Both the position numbers and the translations under genes were made by a program. A stretch of DNA of 64,000 nt, from contig BDDD01000924.1 of NCBI GenBank assembly GCA_001972305.1, forward strand, positions 234,039-298,038, given 5' to 3'. Position 1 is the first letter of the stretch. The number at the start of each line of letters is the position of its first letter. A model generated the notes under the pieces. It did not search any database and was not told where the DNA came from. It saw only the letters and a list, made by a program, of their open reading frames with translations. This DNA comes from Cephalotus follicularis (lineage: Eukaryota; Streptophyta; Magnoliopsida; Oxalidales; Cephalotaceae). Below are positions 20,685-32,690 of this stretch, in pieces.

Positions 20685-21115
20685 ATGTCATCAAAGAGTG
20701 AGTCAGATCACTTGGAGACTAGTACAAGAATTGATATCCAGGAATCAGAAACTTGCGAAGAGAGAATTTTGTATTCGCATATGTCAAATGGAAGAAATGT
20801 ATAGACATAAGTTAGCAAGAAAGGGTGAATGCTTTAGAGATGCTAAGTTCAGTATGAATGTTCTTTTGATGTTTATATGGGGAATGGATGGAATAGATAT
20901 ACGAGAAGTTAGAGAAAACTTGCTGATGTTAATAAGGCGTATATGAGAGAAGATACCCGATGTCGATGAGTCTAGCAATGAAGATTGAAATGACAATGAA
21001 GGGACTTGGTGTATAATATGTAGGATATGTGCAAAGAAGGGTAGATGTTAGTTTCTTTTTGAGGTATTGAGTAGAACTGTCTAAGGTTAAGGGTTAACTC
21101 GTAAGTTAAAGAGAT
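20685..21115 (+). other. X2 interior before gag remnant, unrecognised
   Basis: Short open frames only (an ATG at 20685 after the acceptor-like site opens about 40 codons; another frame is open 20698-20946). None resembles a protein I know. Probably untranslated leader or decayed N-terminal sequence. Confidence 0.4.
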
Positions 21116-21750
21116 GGCTGACGAAAGAGGAAGTCGTGACCAAAGAAGGAACGGGAATGCACAAGACGATGGAGAACATAATTCTCTAAACATGGCGTTG
21201 AATCGATTGGCTTAAGTTATTACCGATAACAACGGTAATGACCATCAAGCGCCTTGCCAATAAGGCCAGCCCCATAATAGTTTGAGAGGCAAATTCGAAG
21301 ACGTTTTCTGGGAAAGTAGATCTTACCAAAGCGGAAGCATGGATTCAAGGAAACGAAAAGATCTTCAGAACCTTGAATTGCCCGGATCGTCAGGAGGTAG
21401 AGCTTTCGATTTACAAGCTAGAAGGATAAGCGGATCAATGGTAGAACATGATCGAGAGGACGAAGACACGTCAGGTGTTAGAAGCGATGACGTGGGAAAG
21501 GTTTAAGGAAATATTTATGGACAAATATTTTCCTCAACTGATGAAGGACAAAATGGAAGAAGATTTTCCTTCGATTGGAACAAGGTAAGTCCGAATCGGT
21601 AGCTCGATACGATGCTAATTTTACAAGGTTGTCTCGATACACTACTCACATGGGGTTGAAGGAACAAAGAAGAACGAATAGATTTTGCGAGGGTTTAAAA
21701 CCCAACGTTCAAGGATTGTTCAGTAATTGTATTGTTGCTGATTAGAAGTG
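21116..21750 (+). pseudogene. gag: X2 gag remnant (Ty3 type)
   Basis: From an ATG at 21116 (MADERGSRDQRRNGN) the sequence resembles Ty3 gag: a KAEAWIQG-like and LNCPDRQEVE-like segment near 21330-21400, then MTWERFKEIFMDKYFPQLMKD near 21490-21550 and a KSESVARYDANFTRLSRYTTH-like stretch near 21590-21650. Those are the core helices of chromovirus gag. No zinc knuckle or pol follows. The copy is broken in several places. It is the main evidence that X elements derive from a chromovirus. Confidence 0.7.
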
Positions 21751-22280
21751 CCATTAATTGGTTGGATTGTCCCTACACTTATCGAACTTGTGTAGACTGT
21801 TACAATAAGGACGGTGTTGACGCCAATAGCCCCGTCTTAGTGAAATTGCCGTTTTGTGTGGATTTGATTCCGTTTGAGATCAGGTTAGTGTTTGAACCTC
21901 CGAAGTGGCGCCTAAGGCTGCCAAGTAGTCTAGACTTGCCAAGAAGGCAGACCTTCCGAAATCCTATGGGATTATACCAAATGAAGTGATAGTGAGAACT
22001 ATGAACTGTATAACGGCTAGGTGACCGACCGAGTAAGCCATAAATGGCTAAGCGATGGGCAGGAAGGCATAAGTGTTGTCAGAATAGCTTCTGTATCGAA
22101 TAGTGGTTGATCGAGATAGAATGCGAATGGATAGTGTATAGTTGGTTATGGATGGCTACTATATCATCATCGATTGTATCGTATCGAATGGATCATTGTT
22201 GAATGGTTAGTGATCCAATGGACCTTTATTGAATGGTTAGTGATCGGATGGACTGTTATCGAATGGATGGGCATTGCATG
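21751..22280 (+). repeat. X2 interior, non-coding, with short GAATGG repeats
   Basis: From about 22165 to 22275, units related to GAATGGTTAGTGATC and GAATGGAT repeat two to four times. The rest shows no similarity I recognise, although 21732-21989 is open. Y1 is inserted at 22281. Confidence 0.55.
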
Positions 22281-22452
22281 TGTAATAACCGCAAATTCAA
22301 TTCGTGAACATTGGAATAATGATTAATAAAATGTGCACTTATTTGAATTTAATGTCCAATTATTACAAATTTTGATTGATAATTGCTTGGGATGAATTGG
22401 GATGCAAGTTGGTGGAAATCCAACTTAAGAAACCCTAAATTAACCTTGGACA

Positions 22453-22530
22453 GCTGAGTGTCACAGGGGTGAAGTCGACTGCCTGATGCGTGTGGAGGAC
22501 AGTCGACTGGCCAATGCATCCAGTCGACTG
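22453..22530 (+). repeat. Small palindrome array near Y1 5' LTR start
   Basis: Four cores at 22453 (decayed), 22474, 22502 and 22523, spaced 21, 28, 21. The same spacing occurs in Y2. Confidence 0.8.
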
Positions 22531-23552
22531 GAATTGCAACATAACAGGTGTCTGTGCATGTGTGAAACAGAACATGAGCGTGGCATGCAGGGGGACAGGT
22601 GTCGTGGGCACTCACCAGCTGCCATGACATGCAAGGAAAACCTTTGCATGTGCTCTGCATCTTGCAGACCTGCCACCTACAAATTGAAAAGAGAAAAGAG
22701 TAAGAAACAAAGGCATGAGAGAGAGAGAAGAAAGGAGTGAGTGGAGTAAATGGAGCCTGGCGAAATTTCCAACTCCAGACCCTATATCAGCCATGCATGG
22801 GCTGTGAAGGAGTGTTAGAAACACTAAACATTGAGGAGAGTTGCTGGATTGGTGAAGGAGCTTGCATGTGGAGGGTTTAGAGCTCAAAGGAGGAACTTGG
22901 AAGCTTGGACTTCACCTGGTAAGTTCAAATTCGAACTCCCTGTGTTGTTGTAATCTGACAGTAAGGTCTAGGAGAATGCTTAATCTTCTGTTAACATGGT
23001 TGGTTAACATCTTCTAGGATTTATAGAAATAATATGGAATGTAGCACTTTGGTTCAAGGAAATGGATGTTTAATCTCTAAATTGGATAGTAGGATGTTGT
23101 TAGTTGCCATAAGCTACTGATTTCCTTATGAATATACATACACATCTGCTGTCCACTTAAGAGATAATGAATTGATATAGTTGACACAAGTGCATAAGGT
23201 GTGGTAAAAGGGAGTTGAGATAGATTTTAATGAACTAATGACTTAAGCTACTGTTGATTGGAATTGTTATAAGTGTTACTAAATCTAATGTTAATGATGC
23301 ATGTATCCATAAACATGCATGTTTGGATTATAATCTTCTGGATTGAAAGAGTATTGGTGAAAATGACTTAGAAGTTTCAAAGAAAAAGATCACTCAATTG
23401 ATATTGGGATAGCAAATTGAGGTAGGGGTAGTGTTATGTTTTGGAAGATATGTTCATGCATTTCATGTATGTTAATTTCTGCTTGCATTGAACTGATTGG
23501 CATCGAAATTGTACTACCTATACACTGTTCTGCCTGAATTACTGGGCAAAAA

Positions 23553-23667
23553 AAGTCGACTGTCATTGAAAACAGTCAACTACACAATTGATCCAGTCAA
23601 CTAGCAAAGCCCAGTAGTCGACTACACAACCCAACAACCGACTGGTTCTTGAGGACAGTCGAATGTT
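23553..23667 (+). repeat. 21-bp phased palindrome array in Y1 5' LTR
   Basis: Six cores at 23555, 23575, 23596, 23617, 23637 and 23658, spaced 20, 21, 21, 20, 21. Several are decayed to GTCAAC; the 3' LTR copy (39681-39797) keeps GTCGAC at those places. Confidence 0.88.
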
Positions 23668-25010
23668 CTGGGTAGAAATTGCATAACAATGATTGAATTG
23701 CTACTGTTTTGCATTGCTATTGAATTGTATATGCTACTATCATATAGTATATACTGTTTGATGTTATTTAACATCATTACTACTGATATTTCAATGATCG
23801 AACGAAACTATGTGCTATATGCACAATTTATGGTTTTAAACACCACTTCAATGAAAATGACTATTTACAAGAACTACTGCCTTTGATTATTGCATATGCT
23901 ACTTATGTTAGTATATACTGTTTGGTGCTATTAACACCACTACTACTGATAATTTAGAGATTGAAACTATCTATGGGCCTTGTACCCCAAAATTATGATA
24001 TTTACTATCATTTTCAAAAGAACACTTATTGTTAAAAAGGAACTACTGATTTTCGTCCTACATGAGAGGTACTTACTGTTTGTTTCCGAATTAGAAACCA
24101 CTACTGTACTGATATCGTTTTCCTCATATGAGATGTACGATCATTGAAATGTTATATGTTTCTAAAGAAAACACTTGATATTGCTTATTGATTATATATG
24201 TAATATTATTACTGATTGTACTGATTGAATTGATTGTCTATGCTTACTGCCGTAGTTTAGTGATGGAGGATATCACTGACTATGGATGTGATCCTGGGTG
24301 CCAGGAGTTGGCCAGAGTATCACCCAAACTGTCTGCCATTGCAGAAATTACTGTTAAACTACCCGCCAACACCGGTAGTAAATGTTACCTGTTCTGTCAT
24401 CCTCGGTGCATAGGGTGATAGTTAGGTGGTGCACAGTTGGTGCTATGAGTTAGCGACATGTGACACCCAACTACTGAATGAATTGATTGTACCCTTGTGC
24501 GGTATTCTTGCATATGAACTGTTTATGGCCACTTGGCATGATTGCTCTTATATTGGCCCATTTAAATGTTATTTTGATACAAACTGTCATACATATTGCA
24601 TTCATATATTCCTCAGCATACTTTATCTTCCTACTTAGCCAAGTGAGGACAACGGCTAACCCCTACAATTACAGATTGAGCAAGGACGTTCGGAGCTTGC
24701 TGCTGAAGCTTTGGAGAGCGTCTTTTGGTTGTTTTAAGGTTGTTATTTCTATTGTTGAATTTGTAATGAAATGAACGAATCATACCTCGTTTATGTTGTA
24801 TTCCTTATGTTAAGGATAATATTTTTGTTGTACCCGCACGTAGTATGGGATGCGTGCGGACGGCTTGTATTTTTTTTTATATTCCGACTTATTGACTGCT
24901 TCCGCATATTGTTATGTACTGTTGAATGAAATGATGGAATGTATGTTTAATACTGATATCACCATATATGCTTGTCGATGATGGTATTTAAATAACGGGG
25001 TGTGACAGCA

Positions 25011-25021
25011 TGGTATCAGAG
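25011..25021 (+). other. Y1 primer binding site (tRNA-Met)
   Basis: TGGTATCAGAG, 3 bp after the LTR. Confidence 0.9.
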
Positions 25022-25109
25022 CATATTCCATATATGCTAGTTGGGATAAGTTTCTCGGGAATTAGTGAATCTTTCCTAATGATTTTTGTCATTCCATATA
25101 GGAAACTAA

Positions 25110-26225
25110 ATGGATCAAAGAAGAGGACGAAGGGGAAGGCGTAGAGCCGACGAGGGGATCAATGCTCCGCCGGTGCCTGAAAATGTTCCTCCAGTCCATG
25201 ATGAGAGAAGTAATTTTGACAACCTGGCTGATCTGTTCCGACAGCAGATGCAAGCGAATACAGCAAATATGGAACAGATCCGGCAAATGTATGAGACTAA
25301 TCGGGCATACCAGCCAGCACCAGATGCTTGTCATGCAGGTGGATTTGGCCGAGATCTGGAGCGGTTCATGCGACAGAATCCTCCAACCTTTAATGGTGAG
25401 CTGAATGCTACTGCTGCTGAGAGATGGATTAGAGATCTGGAGAAGATATTTACTGCTCTGGACTGTACAGATGAGCAGAAGCTCAGTTTTTCTGTATACT
25501 GCCTGTGGGGCGAAGCTACCTACTGGTGGGAGAGGACAGGCCCGTGGACTTAACTGAACGTGGGATAGATTCCAGTCTGAGTTCCTGGATGCTTATGTAC
25601 CGTAGATAGAGCGTGACAGATGGGAGACAGAGCTGATGGAGTTACGTTAAGGAGACATGACGGTAGCTCAGTACTAGACCATATTTGTAGAGCTGGCCAG
25701 ACACACGCCATATCTTGTGGAGGGAGAGTCACGGATGATCCGGAGGTTCCTGAAAGGCCTTCGATCAGATATCAGATCCAAATTATTGATTTTGCAGTTG
25801 ACCTCTTTTGTTGAAGTTGCTGAGAGGGCAATGATTCTTGAAGAAGATGCTAATGAGAGGAGGGCAGAACGGACTCGTACTAATCAATCGAGGGCCGTAC
25901 AGTCACAAGGGCAGGGAAGCAATAATCCTGCTAGGTCAAACAAGTCTGATAACAGAGGGCAAGGTGGTTCTCGATGCACACGATCAAGGACACCTGGCCG
26001 AAACAGTCAGCAGAATGCTAATGGATGTACTTTTTGCGGTCATCAGAATCATGATGAGGCCGAATGCTGGAAGAAATTGGGGAAGTGTTTGAGATGTGGC
26101 TCACAAGATCACATGATGAGTAAATGCCCGATGATGAGAGATCAAGCACGCAGCCAACAGGGGAGTGCTGGTGCTAGTGGTAGTGTTACGGCAGCTCAAC
26201 CGCGGAAGGACACCGGAAAGGGGAT
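25110..26225 (+). pseudogene. gag: Y1 gag remnant
   Basis: Starts MDQRRGRRGRRRADE, a strongly basic N-terminus, then an Asp/Gln-rich stretch, the core FMRQNPPTFNGELNATAAERWIRDLEKIF and [35 protein letters not shown] segment and a basic linker follow. The C-terminal knuckles are [15 protein letters not shown] and [15 protein letters not shown] near 26030-26130. This is a chromovirus gag with two knuckle-like motifs, the nucleic-acid-binding part of the particle protein. Broken in a few places. Confidence 0.85.
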
Positions 26226-26430
26226 CATGAAAGGTAGGGTCTACACCTTATCTAAAGATGATGTGCCAGAATCTACTACTGTTGTGGGAGGTACCATTTA
26301 CATATCTGGCATATTAGCACATGTGTTGATTGACCCTAGTGCAACACATTCATTTATTGCATCTAGTTTTGCTTTGGCGTATGCGATTGATCATACGAAA
26401 GGTATGCCCAGTATTGATCAAGTGCCTGTT
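26226..26430 (+). pseudogene. pol: Y1 protease segment, partial
   Basis: [44 protein letters not shown] is the start of the aspartic protease. The rest is shorter here than in Y2 (35369-35700), so the domain is partial. It runs openly into RT. Confidence 0.75.
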
Positions 26431-27310
26431 GTATGTGATTTTCCTGATGTGTTTCCAGATGAACTCACTTCGTTGCCACCGGAGAGAGACATAGAGTTCA
26501 ACATTGAGTTATTGCCTGGAACTGCTCCGATATCCAGAGCACCATACCGAATGGCTCCTGCCGAGATGAAGGAGTTGAAAGTTCAACTGCAGGATTACCT
26601 TGACAAAGGGTTTATCAAACCGAGTGTATCACCATGGGGAGCACCGGTTCTATTCGTGAAGAAGAAGGATGGATCAATGCGGCTATGCATTGATTACAGG
26701 TTGCTGAATCAAGTGACGGTGAAGAACAAGTATCCTCTGCCACATATTGAGGAATTGTTCGACCAATTGCAAGGCTCAACTGTGTTCTCCAAGCTTGACC
26801 TAAGAACATGCTACCATCATTTGAGGATCCGAGAAGGTGATGTGGAGAAGACTGCATTTTGAACCAGATATGGGCACTACGAATTTTTGATACTGCCGTT
26901 TGGTTTGACGAATGCTCCTGCAGCCTTTATGTGTCTTATGAATAGGGTGTTCCAACCTTATTTTGAACAGTTTGTTGTGATATTCTTAGATGACATCCTG
27001 ATCTACTCAGAGAGTGTTGAGGAACACATGCAGCACTTGAAGATTGTATTGCAGATACTACGGAAGGAACAGTTGTACGCCAAATTCAGTAAATGCGAAT
27101 TTTGGCTGGATCATGTGACTTTCTTAGGCCACATAGTGTCGAGTGAAGGATTGTCAGTAGATCCTTCGAAGATTGAAAGCATTGTTGATTGGTCCCCACC
27201 GAGGAACGTTACGGAGGTGCGTTGTTTCTTGGGGTTGGCTGGCTATTACCGCAGATTCATCGAGGGATTCTCGAAACTTGCTGCACCACTCACACAGTTG
27301 ACTCAGAAGT
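26431..27310 (+). pseudogene. pol: Y1 reverse transcriptase domain
   Basis: [28 protein letters not shown] leads into the [49 protein letters not shown], then [17 protein letters not shown], the active-site box [12 protein letters not shown], and the connection segment [20 protein letters not shown]. The motif set and order are those of Tekay-like chromoviruses. Largely readable fossil. Confidence 0.9.
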
Positions 27311-27321
27311 AGTCCAGCTTT

Positions 27322-27770
27322 GTGTGGGATGAATCTTGTGAGGCAAGTTTCCAGGAATTGAAGAGTCCGTTGATTTCGGCTCCAGTGTTAGCATTACCTG
27401 AGGGTAATGAGGGATTTACTGTATACACTGATGCTTCTGGGAAAGGATTGGGATGCGTTCTTATGCAACATGGCAGGGCGATTGCATACGCATCGAGAAA
27501 GTTGAAGCCGTACGAGGAAAACTATCCTGTACATGATCTTGAATTGGCAGCCATAGTATTTGCCTTGCATAAATGGAGGCACCATCTCTATGGAGCTCAG
27601 TTTGAAATCTTTACTGACCACAAGAGCTTAAAATATTTGTTTTCCCAGAAGGAGCTCAACATGAGACAGAGACGATGGGTGGAGTTCTTTAATGACTACA
27701 ACTATAACATTCAGTACCACCCAGGAAAGGCAAATGTAGTGGCTGATGCGCTGAGTCGCAAGGCGATGAT
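27322..27770 (+). pseudogene. pol: Y1 RNase H domain
   Basis: [69 protein letters not shown] and [17 protein letters not shown] give the full set of RNase H motifs. The same words appear on the minus strand in Y2. Confidence 0.9.
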
Positions 27771-28935
27771 TGCTGGAGCTATGGTTTCACAGTGGAATCT
27801 ATTGGAGGAATTTCAGAGATGGAATCCATTCATGGTTTCCCGTGGAGTGATTGTGGCGAGTATGAGAGCACAACCGGAACTTCTCGAGCGTATCTTGACT
27901 GCCCAGTATAGTGATGCTGATTTGTGGACTATTCGTGAGAATCTTGACACTGATTCTGAATTCTCCGTTCATACTGATGGCATACTGAGGTTCCGGGGGA
28001 GGATATGTGTTCCGGATGATGAGAGTATCAAGAGTGAGCTACTGCAACAAGCTCACAAATCGAGGTACATTGTTCACCCAGGAAGTTCCAAGATGTGGCA
28101 CGACCTGAAGAAGAACTACTGGTGGAGTGGCATGAAGAGAGAAATTGCTGAATATGTAGCAAGATGTCTGACCTATCAGAGAGTGAAGGCTGAACATCAG
28201 AAACCCGCGGGACTGCTACAATCGCTACCAGTGGTGGAATGGAAATGGGAGCACGTGACCATGGACTTTGTGTCAGGATTGCCGAGGTCACGAAACCAGC
28301 ATGAGACAGTGTGGGTTGTTGTGGACAGAGTTACTAAGTCCGCACACTTTCTTCCGATGAACATGACATATTCCATCGAGAAGCTTGCTCGATTGTATAT
28401 CCGGGAGATAGTGAGATTACATGGGGTGCCGGTCAGTATTGTGTGCGACCGTGACGCTAGATTTACTTCAAGGCTCTAGAAGAAGTTCCAAGCAGCTATG
28501 GGAACAACCTTGAATTTTAGCACTGCATTTCACCCACAGACTGACGGACAGTCCGAGCGTACGATCCAGACTCTGGACGATATGTTACGGGCTTGCATGA
28601 TTGATTTTGTTGGGAGTTGGGAGGATCATCTAGCCTTGATTGAGTTCTCCTACAACAACAGTTTCCACACCAGCATTGGGATGGCTCCCTATGAAGCTTT
28701 ATACGGGAGGAAATGCAGATCACCTATTTGCTGGGATGAGGTAGGTGAGAGACAAGTGCTGGGACCGGACCTGGTTCAAGAGACCACTGATAAAGTGGAG
28801 ATGATCAAGCAGAGACTGCTGGCTGCACAGAGTCGGCAGAAAAGTTACTCCGACATCAAGAGGAGAAAGCTGGAATTTGAGAAGGGAGATCATGTTTTCC
28901 TGAAGATCTCGCCTTCGAAAGGGATATACCATTTT
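27771..28935 (+). pseudogene. pol: Y1 integrase domain
   Basis: A zinc-binding H2C2-like region ([42 protein letters not shown]) is followed by the DDE core: [25 protein letters not shown], then FHPQTDGQSERTIQTLDDMLRAC and YGRKCRSPICWDEVGER. Integrase inserts the cDNA and gives the 5-bp TSD seen here. Broken at about one point. Confidence 0.9.
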
Positions 28936-29304
28936 GGCCTCAAAGAGAAGTTAGCTCCAAGGTACATTGGACCTTACGAGATACAGGAGAGAGTGGGGGA
29001 GGTAGCATACCAGATTGCACTACCGTCTAGCTTGTTCGACGTGCATAATGTATTTCATATTTCCATGTTACGGAAATACGTACCCGACCCATCTCACATT
29101 TTGAGCTACGACCCTGGATTCATCAGTCCGAGATTGACATATGAAGAAAGGCCAACGAGGATAAGTGATCGCACGGAAAAGGTTCTAAGGAACAAGACCA
29201 TCCCTATGGTCAAGGTGTTGTGGCGTTTTCACGGAGCGGAGGAGGCTACGTGGGAACATGAGGAAGAAATGAGGGAGACTTTTCCCCACCTTTTTGAAAT
29301 GTAA
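28936..29304 (+). pseudogene. pol: Y1 pol C-terminus with chromodomain-like segment
   Basis: After LAPRYIGPYEIQERVGEVAYQIALP and VFHISMLRKYVPDPSH, the tail KVLRNKTIPMVKVLWRFHGAEEATWEHEEEMRETFPHLF resembles the chromodomain-like C-terminus of Tekay/Del elements. In the chromovirus group such domains are thought to steer integration to marked chromatin. It is present in nearly the same form in Y2, G2 and G3. Confidence 0.82.
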
Positions 29305-29336
29305 TGTAAGGGCTAAATTCGAGGACGAATTTTCTT

Positions 29337-29350
29337 TAAGGGGGGAGGAA
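29337..29350 (+). other. Y1 polypurine tract
   Basis: AAGGGGGGAGGAA ends right at the 3' LTR start. Confidence 0.9.
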
Positions 29351-30623
29351 TGTAATAACCGCAAATTCAATTCGTGTACATTGTAATAATGATTAATAAA
29401 ATGTGCACTTATTTGAATTTAATGTCCAATTATTGCAAATTGTGATTGATAATTGCTTGGGATGAATTGGGATGCAAGTTGGTGCAAATCCAACTTAAGA
29501 AACCCTAAATTAACGTTGGACAGCCGACTGTCACAGGGGTGAAGTTGACTGCCTGATGCGTGTGGAGGACAGTCAACTGGCCAATGCATCCAGTCGACTG
29601 GAATTGCGACAGAACAGGTGTCTGTGCATGTGTGAAACAGAACATGAGCGTGGCATGCAGGGGGACAGATGTCGTGGGCACTCACCAACTACCATGACAT
29701 GCAAGGAAAGCCCTTGCATGTGCTTTGCATCTTGTAGACCTGCCACCGGCAAATTGAAAAGAGAAAAGAGTAAGAAACAAAGGCATGTGAGAGAGAGAAG
29801 AAAGGAGTGAGTGGAGCAAATGGAGCCTGGCGAAATTTCCAACTCCAGACCCTATATCAGCCATGCATGGGCCGTGAAGGAGTGTTAGAAACACTAAACA
29901 TTGAGGAGAGTTGCTGGATTGGTGAAGGAGCTTGCATGTGGAGGGTTTAGAGCTCAAAGGAGGAACTTGGAAGCTTGGACTTCTCCTGGTAAGTTCAAAT
30001 TCGAACTCCCTGTGTTGTTGTAATCTGACAGTAAGGTCTAGGAGAATGCTTAATCTTCTGTTAACATGGTTGGTTAACATCTTCTTGGATTTATGGAAAT
30101 AATATGGAATGTAGCACTTTGGTTCAAGGAAATGGATGTTTAATCTCTAAATTGGATAGTAGGATGTTGTTAGTTGCCATAAGCTACTGATTTCCTTATG
30201 AATATACATACACATCTGCTGTCCACTTAAGAGATAATGAATTGATATAGTTGACACAAGTGCATAAGGTGTGGTAAAAGGGAGTTGAGATAGAGCTTAG
30301 TGAACTAATGACTTAAGCTACTGTTGATTGGAATTGTTATAAGTGTTACTGAATCTACTGTTACTGATGCATGTATCCATAAACCTGCATGTTTAGATTA
30401 TAATCTTCTGGATTGAAAGAGTGTTGGTGAAAGTGACTTTGAAGTTTCAAAGAGAAAGATCACTCAATTGATCTTGGGATAGCAAATTGAGGTAGGGGTA
30501 GTGTTATGTTTTGGAAGATATGTTCATGCATTTCATGTATGTTAATTTCTGCTTGCATTGAACTGATTGGCATCAAAATTGTACTACCTATACACTGTTC
30601 TGCCTGTATTTCTGGGCAAAAAC
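29351..30623 (+). repeat. Y1 3' LTR, first piece
   Basis: Collinear with the first 1.27 kb of the 5' LTR, including the small array (29524-29601). Y2 is inserted at 30624. Confidence 0.93.
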
Positions 30624-32232
30624 TGTCACACCCCGTTATTTCCATTCACGTATAATGGACAACCATATGTGGTGCTATCAGAAATAAGCATAAATAATAT
30701 TCCAGCACAATTCATAAATAAATTTGCGGAAGTAGTTATTAAGCCGGAATATAACAAAAGCCATCCGCACGTATCCCATACTACGTGCGGTTAAAACCAA
30801 CAATTATCCTTACAAACGGAGAATACAACATAACGAGGTATGAACCGTTCAATTTCAATTACAATACGACATCATAAATAACAACCTTAAATTAACCAAA
30901 AGAAGCTCTCCAAGCTTCAACAGCAGTCTCCAAATGTCCTTGCTTAATCTGAACTTGTAGGGGTTAGCCGTTGTCCTCACTTGGCTAAGTAGGAAGATAA
31001 TGCATGATAAGGAATATATGAATGCAACATGTATGACAGTTTATATCAAAATAACATTTAATTCCATAACATATCATTATCCCTACCTCAAATTGCTATC
31101 CCAAGATCAATTGAGTTTGATCTTTCTCTTTGAGTTCCAAGTCACTTTCACCAACAATTCTTTCAATTAAGCAATATCAATCTATGTAAGCATGTTTTAT
31201 GGACACATGCATTAGTACCAGTAGCTTTCAATAGTTGCTTATAACCATTTCAATTCCAATAGTAGATTAATCATCAAGTTCTTTAAGTCTTAACTTCCAT
31301 TTCCAATTTCCTTTTGAATTTCATGTCAAGTATCATTAATCTCAGATTCATGGACTTTTTAACTTGTTTGACAGTAGGTATATATATACTTAGAAACCAT
31401 TAAGCATATATCCTATCACTAACAACAATTAAAATCCATTCTAGAGGTTAAATCACCAATTCCACTTGCTCCAATTCACTATTTCCCATTTCAATTCAAA
31501 GGTTGTTAATTTTAATCCATTAACAGAAGATATTTAATCATTCTCCTAGTCATATCATCATCATAACAACAGATAATTCGGATTGAGAACTTACCAAGAG
31601 TCTAAGGCCTCAAAGTCCTCCTTTTTGAGCTTTCTAACCTTTCCAATGCAAGCCTTCAATAATCCTTAGCAACTCTCACTTCACTCTCTGTTTCTAACAC
31701 TCATTCACCATTCAACAGTTGATAAAAGTCTCAAAGGCTTATAATTTCGTCAGATTCCTACCTACTCACATGCACTCATATTTTTCTTTCTTTATTTCCA
31801 TCACATGCCTCCCTCTCTTCACCTTTCTCTCATTAATTATCAATTTGCAGGTTGTTGGTCTGCAGAGAACATGCAAACATTCAATTTTGCATGTTCTGGC
31901 AGATGGTGAGACATATGTGCCATTTCCCACCTGTCATTCTTGTCCCTGCACATGCCAGGAATCTGTCCTGGGCAAAACCAGTCGACTGGATATGGTGGGC
32001 AGTCGACTGCCTTCATCACGTGGCAAACAGTCGACTGTTGCCCTGTGAGAGTCGGCTGTTTGGGCTGGTTTAGGGTTTCCTAATCTTTGATACATCTCCA
32101 ATTGTACATCCAATCATCCCAAGCAATTACCAATCACAGGAATCAATATAATTGGACAAATAGCTCAATTAAAATGCATATTATATTTCAAAATTAGATC
32201 AATATACATTAATTGAAGTTGCGGTTATTACA
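30624..32232 (-). repeat. Y2 3' LTR (1609 bp, shorter than its partner)
   Basis: Matches both ends of the 2725-bp LTR at 36954-39678 but is about 1.1 kb shorter. It keeps the small array near the LTR start and lacks the central array. Confidence 0.9.
31979..32060 (-). repeat. Small palindrome array near start of Y2 3' LTR
   Basis: Cores at 31981, 32002, 32030 and 32051 with spacings 21, 28, 21, identical to Y1. Confidence 0.85.
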
Positions 32233-32250
32233 TTCCCCCCTCCTTAAAGA
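32233..32250 (-). other. Y2 polypurine tract
   Basis: On the minus strand TTTAAGGAGGGGGGAA lies right before the 3' LTR. Confidence 0.88.
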
Positions 32251-32277
32251 AAATTCGTCCTCGAATTTAGTCCCTCA

Positions 32278-32690
32278 TTACATTCCGAATAGGTGGGGAA
32301 ATGTTTCCTTCATTTCATTCTCACGCTCCCACGTAGCTTCCCCAGCTCCGTGAAAATGCCACAACACTTTGAGCATAGGGATGGTCTTGTTCCTCAGAAC
32401 CTTTTCCATTCGATCAACAATCCTCGTCGGCCTTTCTTCATAAGTCAATCTAGGACTAATGAATCCGGGATCGTAGCTCAAAATGTGAGATGGGTCGGGT
32501 ACGTATTTCCGTAACATGGAAACATGAAATACGTTATGTACGTCCGACAAGCTAGGCGGTAGTGAAATTTGGTATGCTACCTCCCCCACTCTCTCCAGTA
32601 TCTCGTAAGGTCCAATATACCTTGGGGCTAACTTCCCTTTAAGGCCAAAACGATATATCCCTTTCGAAGGCAAGATCTTCAAGAACACAT
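32278..32690 (-). pseudogene. pol: Y2 pol C-terminus with chromodomain-like segment
   Basis: Open for 136 residues: LAPRYIGPYEILERVGEVAYQISLPP, VFHVSMLRKYVPDPSHILSYDPGF, then KVLRNKTIPMLKVLWHFHGAGEATWERENEMKETFPHLF. Near-identical in layout to Y1, with the chromodomain-like tail at the end. Confidence 0.82.

Larger units (their letters stand above)
22281..25007 (+). repeat. Y1 5' LTR (2727 bp)
   Basis: Same ends as the split 3' LTR. It contains two palindrome arrays, a CTG|GTAAGT donor-like site at 22919, and an imperfect inverted pair of words GCACGTAGTATGGGATGCGTGC around 24835. Confidence 0.93.
22919..25101 (+). promoter_or_regulatory. Y1 candidate leader intron
   Basis: Donor-like CTG|GTAAGT and acceptor-like CATTCCATATAG|G, 8 bp before the gag ATG at 25110. 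The primer site lies between. Pattern-based inference. Confidence 0.45.

Noticed and set aside
24188-24774. ORFs in the Y1 LTR that recur at 40616-40937
   Set aside because: They recur only because the LTR is duplicated. They contain no domain and are not kept in the Y2 LTR.
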